The notes under the pieces are model-generated. The model was not told where the DNA came from, ran no database searches, and was given only the letters and a program-made list of their open reading frames with translations. Both the position numbers and the translations under genes were made by a program. DNA of 64,000 nucleotides from Massilia sp. WG5. Lineage in GTDB: Bacteria > Pseudomonadota > Gammaproteobacteria > Burkholderiales > Burkholderiaceae_D. Below are positions 53,243 to 60,081 of this stretch, one piece after another. Position 1 is the first letter of the stretch. Every line of letters begins with the position of its first letter. The stretch covers positions 4,712,001 through 4,776,000 of the forward strand of contig NZ_CP012640.2 in NCBI RefSeq assembly GCF_001412595.2, written 5' to 3'.

Positions 53243-53656
53243 ATGTCTTCCATCTCCAGGCACCTTCGTCCGCTTCTCCTCTCCACGCTGGTTGCCGCCG
53301 GCGCGCAGGCGCATGCCGCGGCGCCCGGCCCGGCCGTCACCGCCCTCATGAACAAGGCGCTGGAAGACTATCCCGGCAAGGAGGTGCTGATGCTGACCGT
53401 CGACTTCCCTCCAGGCGCGGTCGACCCCCTCCATCGCCATGACGCCCATGGCTTCGTCTACGTTCTTGAAGGATCGATCGTCATGGCGGTCAAGGGCGGC
53501 AAGGAGCAGACGCTGACACCCGGCCAGACTTTCTATGAAGGCCCGCACGACGTGCACACAGTCGGACGCAACGCCAGCAAGACAAAGCCCGCAAAGTTCC
53601 TGGTCTTCCTGTTGAAGGACAAGGGCAAACCAGCCGTCATTCCCGTCAAGCCGTGA
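53243..53656 (+). CDS. Secreted cupin domain protein
   Basis: The 137-residue product has a signal peptide (HLRPLLLSTLVAAGAQAHA|AAPG). A single conserved cupin barrel follows: DFPPGAVDPLHRHDAHGFVYVLEGSIVMAV with the His-x-His metal site, and LTPGQTFYEGPHDVHTVGRNAS with the second motif His. Such small periplasmic cupins are often linked to peroxide or quinone stress, but no activity can be named. AAGGA precedes the start. It converges with the unknown gene that follows. Confidence 0.87.
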   Translation: MSSISRHLRPLLLSTLVAAGAQAHAAAPGPAVTALMNKALEDYPGKEVLMLTVDFPPGAVDPLHRHDAHGFVYVLEGSIVMAVKGGKEQTLTPGQTFYEGPHDVHTVGRNASKTKPAKFLVFLLKDKGKPAVIPVKP

Positions 53657-53686
53657 TGGCCTGGCCGAGCTCACGCGGGAACAGGC

Positions 53687-54085
53687 TCACGACTTCTCGA
53701 GCGAGTACTGCTTCAGCAGGCCGGTGGCCAGGGCCTTGCCCTGGCGATCGACCAGGGCATGGTCGACGCGATAGCCGGCTGCCGCTTTCGTCATCCCGAG
53801 CGGCATCTGGACAACGCGCCATAGCGACGGCGGATTCGCCTTCTTCGAGGCGGAAAAAAACCTGCCGCGAAGCGAAGCGCCGTCCGTGAACTGGATGGTG
53901 TATTCGCATGCGTGGACCGGACGTGATGCCTGCTTCCACGCCGTGAGCGCGCGATCGGCCTCGAGGAAACCCGACACCACGGCCGTCACGCCGCACACCG
54001 GCAACCTGAGCCGAATCCGCGCAATGCCTATCTTTTCTTTGGCGTCGTCTTCATTCCCGGACGCCGCGATGGCCTTGAGCTCCAT
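53687..54085 (-). CDS. Protein of unknown function
   Basis: From ATG 54085 (AAGGAG 7 bp ahead) the product is 132 residues. It has no signal peptide or membrane segment. The middle TAWKQASRPVHACEYTIQFTDGASLRGRFFSASKKANPP has alternating strands, and the end is RVDHALVDRQGKALATGLLKQYSLEK. I do not recognise the family. It follows the cupin in convergent direction and ends before the GGDEF-EAL gene's 3' end, which lies on the same strand. Confidence 0.6.
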   Translation of the reverse strand: MELKAIAASGNEDDAKEKIGIARIRLRLPVCGVTAVVSGFLEADRALTAWKQASRPVHACEYTIQFTDGASLRGRFFSASKKANPPSLWRVVQMPLGMTKAAAGYRVDHALVDRQGKALATGLLKQYSLEKS

Positions 54086-54207
54086 GTCTTCTCCTTCTCT
54101 TCGCGATCGGGAGCAGTGTATGCACCGGCTGCTTGCCCCACTAGGCCCGCCGCGAGCCGCACGGTAGTGCCTACTGCGCACCAATCGCGCCTGGATGGCG
54201 GAGTACT

Positions 54208-55494
54208 TCAGGACGGGCGACGCGGTGCGTAGGGCGAGGCGCGCAGCCAGTCTCGCATCCGGGACGCTGGGAAGGGCCTGGCCACGAAATAGCCCTGGGC
54301 AATATCGCACTTGAGCTCGTACAGCGCATCCCAGATCGGGCGGTCGGCCGTTCCTTCGGCCACGACGGTCAACCCGAGTTCATGGGCCAGGCCGATGGTG
54401 GCGCGCACGATGCTTGCCGAGCGCCGGTCGTGCAGCATGCGGCTGGTGAAGCCATGGTCGATCTTCAGCACCTGGACCGGCAGGTCGGCCAGGTAGGACA
54501 GGGACGAAAACCCGGTGCCGAAGTCGTCGACGTAGAGTTCGAAGCCGAGTGCACGCAGGCGTTCCAGCTCGGCGATGCTGTCCTGGGGGTTGTGCAGCAG
54601 GGCGCTCTCGGTCACTTCCAGGCCGAGCGCGGCGCTGTTCACGCCTTCGGTTTTCAGGATGAGGGGCAGGATCCGCGACAGGCGCAAGGTCGACACGTCG
54701 CGGCTGGACAGGTTGACCGCAAGCGGGATGTCGAGCCCCTGCGCGGCCCAGGCGGCGCTCTGCTGCGCACTGGCGCGCAACATGTGCTCGGTCAGCAGCA
54801 TCGTCAGGTCGGTGTTCTCGATCAGGGGCACGAAGTCGCCCGGGAGGATGACGCCACGCTGAGGATGGTGCCAGCGCACCAGGGATTCGGCCCCGGCCAG
54901 CGCCCCGCGGCGCATGTCGACCTTGGGCTGGCAGTACAACTGCAGCTCGCCGCGGCCGATCGCGCCGCGCAGCTCGGTGAACAGGGCCAGGCGCGCGGGG
55001 GTATGCGGGTCCCGCTGCGGATCGTAGACGCCTACCGCGGTGCCCATGTCCAGCGTCTGAGACAAGGCGATGTCCGCCTTGCGAAGCAGGGCCCGGTAAT
55101 TGTCGCCGTCTCCGGGGCCCAAGGCAATGCCGAGGTGGACGCTGAGCTCGCAGCCGAAGCCCTGGGCCTGTAAGGGTTTCTCGAATGCGGCCCGCAAGGC
55201 CTCGGCAAAAGCGAGTGCCCGGGCGCGGTCGTGGTTGGGCAGCAGGACCGGGAAACGCGAGCCGACCCGTGCTGCCAGTCCGCCGGGCGGCAACAGGAGC
55301 GCAAGGCGAGCCTCTACCTCGGCCAGGAAGGCATCGCCGATCATGTGGCCCAAAGCGAAATTGATGTTGCGAAAGTGGACCAGGTTGACGATGCAAAAAG
55401 CCGCGGGTTGGCCCAGTGCCAGTCTCTGCGGCGCCAGCTCATCGAATTCGGGACGGGAAACGAAGCCGGGGCATGTGTCGGCTGGGATGGACAT
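54208..55494 (-). CDS. GGDEF-EAL protein with degenerate GGDEF, probable c-di-GMP phosphodiesterase
   Basis: The protein is 428 residues from ATG 55494. The N-terminal GGDEF-like domain has GSRFP (residues 78-82) in place of GGDEF, so it cannot make c-di-GMP. The EAL domain keeps catalytic motifs: AGAESLVRWHHP (EAL as ESL at 203-205), AVNLSSRD, LEVTESAL, VDDFGTGFSSLSYLADLPVQVLKIDHGF, VVAEGTAD and AQGYFVARPF. All acidic and Lys positions used for metal binding and hydrolysis appear to be present. No sensor or membrane domain is visible. It could tune motility against adhesion. Confidence 0.9.
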   Translation of the reverse strand: MSIPADTCPGFVSRPEFDELAPQRLALGQPAAFCIVNLVHFRNINFALGHMIGDAFLAEVEARLALLLPPGGLAARVGSRFPVLLPNHDRARALAFAEALRAAFEKPLQAQGFGCELSVHLGIALGPGDGDNYRALLRKADIALSQTLDMGTAVGVYDPQRDPHTPARLALFTELRGAIGRGELQLYCQPKVDMRRGALAGAESLVRWHHPQRGVILPGDFVPLIENTDLTMLLTEHMLRASAQQSAAWAAQGLDIPLAVNLSSRDVSTLRLSRILPLILKTEGVNSAALGLEVTESALLHNPQDSIAELERLRALGFELYVDDFGTGFSSLSYLADLPVQVLKIDHGFTSRMLHDRRSASIVRATIGLAHELGLTVVAEGTADRPIWDALYELKCDIAQGYFVARPFPASRMRDWLRASPYAPRRPS

Positions 55495-55743
55495 GATGTC
55501 GACCTTCCGAAGCGATTTGGATCCTGAGCAATCGAACCCAGTATAGACGTATCCGGTCCGGTGCGGACTGCCGGCCCGAATGCTGACGTGCCCGCCGATC
55601 TGGCGGTGACGGTACACCACTAGACCTTCCTACAGGCGCTGGCCGGGCCGCCCAGGCACTAACTGCTTGACATCCCCGGCATGACAAATGCATTGTACAT
55701 ACGCGTCCCTGCGAACGAATAAGCCATCGAAAGGAGCACGACC

Positions 55744-56169
55744 ATGCTGAGCAAGACTATCCATTCATTCCGCATCCTCGCGGGTCTGGCAGTGACGGCC
55801 GGCCTGGTCGCCTGCGCCACGCCAGCGGCCGACCAGGACCAGCATCACGCCCGTCATCACCCGGCGCAATCGGAAGACATGGCGGCGCCCGCATCGCCCG
55901 GCGGATCCGCTGCGCAGGGCGGAATGGGAAGCGGCGCGATGACAGGCAGCCAGGGTGGCTGCGGGATGATGGGTGGAAACACGACGGGAAGCCAGGCTGG
56001 CTGCGGCATGCAGCATATGGACAAGGATGCGATGTGCGCAATGTACCGGAGCATGCGTGATGCCCCGACCGAACAGGCGCGGCAAGCGATGATGGACCAG
56101 AACATGCGGGCCATGTCACCGGAAATGCGCCAGCGGCATATGGAAATGTTGCGGCAGCAGTGTCAATGA
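55744..56169 (+). CDS. Met/His/Cys-rich lipoprotein
   Basis: The 141-residue product has a lipoprotein signal (LAGLAVTAGLVACATP, lipobox LVAC). The mature part starts with a His-rich run (DQDQHHARHHPAQ), then has two tandem TGSQ-x-GCGM units (GSQGGCGMMGGN, TGSQAGCGMQHM). A helical Met-rich tail follows (MRDAPTEQARQAMMDQNMRAMSPEMRQRHMEMLRQQC). Clusters of Met, His and Cys suggest binding of copper or another soft metal in the periplasm. I know of no family. It stands next to the ars operon but in the opposite direction. TTGACA at 55667 is a possible minus-35. Confidence 0.7.
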   Translation: MLSKTIHSFRILAGLAVTAGLVACATPAADQDQHHARHHPAQSEDMAAPASPGGSAAQGGMGSGAMTGSQGGCGMMGGNTTGSQAGCGMQHMDKDAMCAMYRSMRDAPTEQARQAMMDQNMRAMSPEMRQRHMEMLRQQCQ

Positions 56170-56285
56170 CGGCGCCGCGGAAACTGAACTTAGGCTCATC
56201 GCCGGCGCTGCAATCATCGGTGACAGCAGCCGTCCGGTGAAGGGATACAGCCGACCCACAAAATCGAATCCAGCCCAGCCGCCCC

Positions 56286-57005
56286 CTACAGCTTCTCGAT
56301 CTGCCGGTCGATCGCCTTGCGCGCCCGCTCGTTACGCTCGCTGTAGCGGTCGTTCAGGTAATCGGTGCGGCCGCGCAGCAGCAGGGTGAACTTGAACAGC
56401 TCTTCCATCACGTCGACCACGCGGTCGTAGTAGGCGGAGGGACGCATGCGCCCGGCGTCGTCGAACTCCTTGTAGGCCATCGGCACCGAGGACTGGTTCG
56501 GGATCGTGACCATGCGCATCCAGCGTCCCAGCAGGCGCAGGGTGTTCACCACGTTGAACGATTGCGAGCCGCCGCAGACCTGCATCACCGCCAGCGTGCG
56601 GCCCTGGCTCGGGCGGATCGCGCCCTGCTCGAGCGGAATCCAGTCGATCTGGTTCTTCATCACGGCCGTGATCGCGCCGTGGCGCTCCGGGCTGCACCAT
56701 ACCTGGCCTTCCGACCACAGGCACAGCTCGCGCAGTTCGACCACCTTCGGGTGGGTCTCGGGTACGCTGCCGACCATGGGCAGCTCGGTCGGGTCGAAGA
56801 TCTTCACGTCGGCGCCGAAATGCTCGAGGATGCGCGCCGCTTCCCAGGTCAGGAAGCGGCTGAAGGAGCGTTCGCGCAAGGAGCCGTACAGCAGCAGGAT
56901 GCGCGGCGGATGGTCCATGTCAGCGCTGGGTTCCAGCTTGCCGAGGGTAGGCAGGTCCAGCAGCGCTGGCTTGATGTTGGGGAGGTTTGACATCGGCTCA
57001 TCCAT
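56286..57005 (-). CDS. arsH: Arsenical resistance protein ArsH
   Basis: ArsH is an FMN-dependent NADPH oxidoreductase that oxidises trivalent organoarsenicals. The start at 57005 overlaps the end of aqpS and has GGAG 9 bp ahead; the product is 239 residues, normal for the family. Motifs are [28 protein letters not shown] for the flavin site, [26 protein letters not shown] and [29 protein letters not shown]. It is the last gene of the arsR-arsC-aqpS-arsH operon. Confidence 0.96.
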   Translation of the reverse strand: MDEPMSNLPNIKPALLDLPTLGKLEPSADMDHPPRILLLYGSLRERSFSRFLTWEAARILEHFGADVKIFDPTELPMVGSVPETHPKVVELRELCLWSEGQVWCSPERHGAITAVMKNQIDWIPLEQGAIRPSQGRTLAVMQVCGGSQSFNVVNTLRLLGRWMRMVTIPNQSSVPMAYKEFDDAGRMRPSAYYDRVVDVMEELFKFTLLLRGRTDYLNDRYSERNERARKAIDRQIEKL

Positions 57006-57735
57006 GCTTGATCTCCGGGGCGTGTTCGGTGTCGGTAAAGTCGCTGCGCGCCACCGTGCCGGCCACCGAGGCTTCGCGGTGCGCCGTCGGGTACAGCCAG
57101 CAGAACAGCGGCGTCGCGGTGGCGGCGCCCAGCAGCTGCGCCACGATGAAGCCGAATGCATCGGCGGGGCGGATGCCGGCGAAGGTGTCAGTGGCGCTGC
57201 GCGCGAGGGTCACCGCGGGGTTGGCGAACGAGGTCGACGACGTGAACCAGTAGGCGGCCGTGATGTACGCGGCGACCGCGAACGGCGTCACGCCGGGCCG
57301 GCTGCGCGAGCAGCCGATAATGACGGCGACCAGGCCGAAGGTGGCGACGAATTCGCTCCACCATTGCGCGGCGCCGGTGCGCACGTGTTCCGACGCGACG
57401 AACACCGGGACGTCGAACATCAGGTGCGCGGCGGCCACGCCCGCGAAGGCGCCGGCGACCTGCACGGCGATGTACGGTACCACCTCGGCAGCCGGCATGT
57501 TCTTCTGCCACGCTTCCGACAGCGTGACGACCGGATTGAAGTGCGCGCCCGAGATGGTCCCGAACATCAGGATCAGGGCCACCAGGCCGGCGCCGGTCGC
57601 AATCGCGTTGGCCAGCAGGGCGATGGCCACGTTGCCGCCGGCCAGCCGCTCGGCCATGATGCCCGATCCGACGACCACGGCCAGCAGGAGCGCCGTGCCG
57701 AGGCCTTCGGCGACGATTCGTCTGGCAAAAGTCAT
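56998..57735 (-). CDS. aqpS: Aquaglyceroporin AqpS-type (arsenite channel)
   Basis: MIP-family channels conduct neutral arsenite. The 245-residue product has six helices and two pore loops, [14 protein letters not shown] (NPV in place of the first NPA) and [20 protein letters not shown] (second NPA). It resembles AqpS, which in Sinorhizobium meliloti replaces an arsenite pump so that arsenite made by ArsC leaves by diffusion. The start overlaps arsC by 4 bp. No ArsB or Acr3 gene is present in the window. Confidence 0.9.
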   Translation of the reverse strand: MTFARRIVAEGLGTALLLAVVVGSGIMAERLAGGNVAIALLANAIATGAGLVALILMFGTISGAHFNPVVTLSEAWQKNMPAAEVVPYIAVQVAGAFAGVAAAHLMFDVPVFVASEHVRTGAAQWWSEFVATFGLVAVIIGCSRSRPGVTPFAVAAYITAAYWFTSSTSFANPAVTLARSATDTFAGIRPADAFGFIVAQLLGAATATPLFCWLYPTAHREASVAGTVARSDFTDTEHAPEIKHG

Positions 57736-58211
57736 GCTGCGAGTTCTCCGATGCGGTCCAGCTCCGCCTTCAGGCGCGCCTTGTCATCTTTCAGCGCGTC
57801 GAGGGGCAGGGCCAGGAAGGCCTCGATGCGCGCCCGCAGGATCGCGTAGGCCGTCTCGAAGGCGGCGTCGATCTCTTCCCTGGAGCCGATCACGTGGCTC
57901 GGATCTTCCACGCCCCAGTGCGTGCGCAGTACCGGGCCGAGATAGGCCGGGCAGGTCTCGCCGGCGGCGCTGGCGCAGACCGTCACCACGATGTCTGGCG
58001 TCACCGGCAGCGCGTCCCAGGACTTGCTGTAGTAGCCTTCGGTGGAGATGCCCTTGCTGGCCAGCAGGGCGAGCGCCTTGTCGTTGAGCTTGCCGGTGGG
58101 CTGGCTGCCGGCGCTGATGGCGTGCCAGCCGGCCGGGGCCAGGTGCTTGAAGACGGCTTCGCTGATGAGCGAGCGGCAGGAGTTGCCGGTGCAGAGGAAA
58201 AGTACGTTCAC
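57732..58211 (-). CDS. arsC: Arsenate reductase ArsC (thioredoxin-coupled type)
   Basis: The enzyme reduces arsenate to arsenite by the low-molecular-weight phosphatase fold. The start is GTG at 58211 (MNVLFLCTGNSCRSLISEAVF), giving 159 residues; the longer open frame upstream belongs to the arsR region. The loop Cys7-x5-Arg13 is the catalytic P-loop. Cys79 and Cys86 (TVCASAAGETC) stand seven residues apart, as Cys82 and Cys89 do in the thioredoxin-coupled S. aureus enzyme. So this is not the glutaredoxin type. Confidence 0.93.
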   Translation of the reverse strand: MNVLFLCTGNSCRSLISEAVFKHLAPAGWHAISAGSQPTGKLNDKALALLASKGISTEGYYSKSWDALPVTPDIVVTVCASAAGETCPAYLGPVLRTHWGVEDPSHVIGSREEIDAAFETAYAILRARIEAFLALPLDALKDDKARLKAELDRIGELAA

Positions 58212-58248
58212 GTCGGGTCTCGGTTGAAGTGAGGATGGCTTGGGCGGC

Positions 58249-58587
58249 TCAGGAGACGCAGCTGGCTGCTTCGCAGGCCCGGGCGCATGCCGGCGCGCAG
58301 GGGCTGCCGCCGCAGCAGTTCTCCGTAAGGAAGCCAAGCAAGGCCTCCATCCTGTCGAACTGCGCGGCATAGATGATGAAGCGCCCGTCCTGGCGCGGCA
58401 CGATGAGGTTCGCGTTCGTCAGCTCCTTGAGGTGGAAGGACAGCGACGACGAGGGCACGCCGAGCGCTTCCGCGATCCTGCTGGCGGCGAGTCCGGCTGG
58501 ACCGGCCTGGACCAGCAGCCGGAATGTCGCCAGCCGCGATTCCTGGGCGAGGGCGGCCAGCGCGACCACCGCATCCTTGTTGTCCAT
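58249..58587 (-). CDS. arsR: Arsenical-responsive repressor ArsR
   Basis: The protein is 112 residues from ATG 58587 (ACGGAG upstream). The winged helix ASRIAEALGVPSSSLSFHLKELTNANLIVPRQDGRFIIY lacks the classic ELCVCDL metal site. Instead the C-terminus ends with six Cys (positions 91, 92, 97, 101, 105, 110: CC-x4-C-x3-C-x3-C-x4-C). A C-terminal Cys-Cys plus Cys site occurs in the Acidithiobacillus ferrooxidans ArsR type. It is the first gene of the operon, with an operator overlapping its promoter. Confidence 0.93.
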   Translation of the reverse strand: MDNKDAVVALAALAQESRLATFRLLVQAGPAGLAASRIAEALGVPSSSLSFHLKELTNANLIVPRQDGRFIIYAAQFDRMEALLGFLTENCCGGSPCAPACARACEAASCVS

Positions 58588-58606
58588 GCGTGCTCCGTTC
58601 GGTAAT

Positions 58607-58647
58607 TCGATATTTCCAGTATAGTCGAAATGTCGACGCATCCTCAA
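58607..58647 (-). promoter_or_regulatory. ars operon promoter and ArsR operator
   Basis: On the minus strand TTGAGG (58642-58647) and TATACT (58618-58623) are 18 bp apart. The inverted repeat TCGATATTTC (58607-58616) / GAAATGTCGA (58627-58636), nine of ten bases symmetric with a 10-bp centre, covers the minus-10, as expected for an ArsR operator. Confidence 0.78.
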
Positions 58648-58775
58648 GCAGCCTGGCGACCAATGCCGGCTTTCAGCGCACTTTTACTAAACAAGCCCCC
58701 TCAGGGAGCGCATTGATGGACTTGCCAAAAACCCACTGCTAGCATGACACATCGCTAATCCCGAGGTGCCGCAGC

Positions 58776-60068
58776 ATGGAACTCAGTGCCAATCCGCCCC
58801 AACAGCAGCCTGCCACCGGCGCCCGCCGCGAGGTCATCGTCGGCATGCTCTTCGTCGGCCTGCTGTTCTTCATCCTCGGCTTCGTCACCTGGCTGAACGG
58901 TTCCTTGATTCCCTTCCTGAAGATCGTCTGCGGGCTGAACAACTTCCAGGCCCTGTGGGTCACCTTCGCCTTCTACATTGCCTACACCGTCATGGCCCTG
59001 CCGTCGGCGGCGGTGCTCAAACGGACCGGCTACAAGAAGGGGATGACGCTGGGCCTGGGCATCATGGGCCTCGGTGCGCTGCTGTTCATCCCGGCGGCGC
59101 AGAGCACCCGTTACGGCCTGTTCCTGGCCGCGCTGTTCACGCTGGCCACCGGCATGACGCTGATGCAGACTGCCATCAATCCCTACATCGTCTGCCTCGG
59201 CCCGCGCGACAGTGCCGCCATGCGCATCAGTATCATGGGCCTGTTCAACAAGGGCGCCGGCATCGTCGTGCCGCTCGTCTTCACCAGGCTGATGCTGAAG
59301 GATATCGACACGGCGTCCCAGGCCGTGCTGGCGCAGCGCCTGGTGTTCCCGTACGCCTGCATGGCGGCGGTGCTGTTCGCGATCATGGTCTTCATCCACT
59401 TCTCGAGGCTGCGCGAGATCCCGCTGGACGCCGATGGCGCGGACGCGCGCGTCGACGCCACCTCGGTGCTGCAGTTCCCGCAGCTGGTGCTGGGTGCGCT
59501 GGCGCTGTTCGCGTATGTCGGCGTGGAAGTCATCGCCGGCGACACCATCGGCCTGTACGGCCACGAACTGAAGGTCGGCAACTTCGGCGTGCTGACCTCC
59601 TACACCATGGTCAGCATGGTGATCGGCTACCTGGTCGGGGTGGCGGCGATCCCGCGCTTCCTGTCGCAGCAGCGCGCACTGGTGCTGTCGGGACTCGCCG
59701 GGGTCTTGCTGACGGTCGGCGTGACACTCGGTTCGACCGCCGACACCGGCCTGGCGCAGATGCTGCTGGGCTGGAGCGGCGCGCCGCTGGTGCCAAACAC
59801 CGTGATGTGCCTGGCGCTGCTCGGCCTCGCGAACGCGATGGTGTGGCCGGCGATCTGGCCGCTGGCCTTGCAGGGACTGGGCAAATACACCGCCAGCGGC
59901 TCGGCCGTGCTGGTGATGGCGATCGCCGGCGGGGCGCTGCTGCCGCTGCTGTACGGCCACCTGTCGGACATCGTCACGCCGCGCAGCGCCTACTGGCTGC
60001 TGCTGCCTTGCTATGCGCTGATCCTCTGGTATGCCGCCAGCGGACACAAGATCCGCCGCTGGCGCTGA
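58776..60068 (+). CDS. Sugar MFS transporter, FucP/NagP type
   Basis: The 430-residue, 12-helix permease belongs to the fucose/glucose-galactose H+ symporter group. Markers are LFFILGFVTWLNGSLIPFLK in helix 1 and its loop, FAFYIAYTVMALPSAAVLKRTGYKKGM, and INPYIVCLGPRDSAAMRISIMGLFNKGAGIV. It lies 13 bp before a GH20 hexosaminidase gene, so the likely substrate is N-acetylglucosamine, as for NagP. The assignment of the substrate rests on context. Confidence 0.86.
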   Translation: MELSANPPQQQPATGARREVIVGMLFVGLLFFILGFVTWLNGSLIPFLKIVCGLNNFQALWVTFAFYIAYTVMALPSAAVLKRTGYKKGMTLGLGIMGLGALLFIPAAQSTRYGLFLAALFTLATGMTLMQTAINPYIVCLGPRDSAAMRISIMGLFNKGAGIVVPLVFTRLMLKDIDTASQAVLAQRLVFPYACMAAVLFAIMVFIHFSRLREIPLDADGADARVDATSVLQFPQLVLGALALFAYVGVEVIAGDTIGLYGHELKVGNFGVLTSYTMVSMVIGYLVGVAAIPRFLSQQRALVLSGLAGVLLTVGVTLGSTADTGLAQMLLGWSGAPLVPNTVMCLALLGLANAMVWPAIWPLALQGLGKYTASGSAVLVMAIAGGALLPLLYGHLSDIVTPRSAYWLLLPCYALILWYAASGHKIRRWR

Positions 60069-60081
60069 ACCGGAGAGACGC

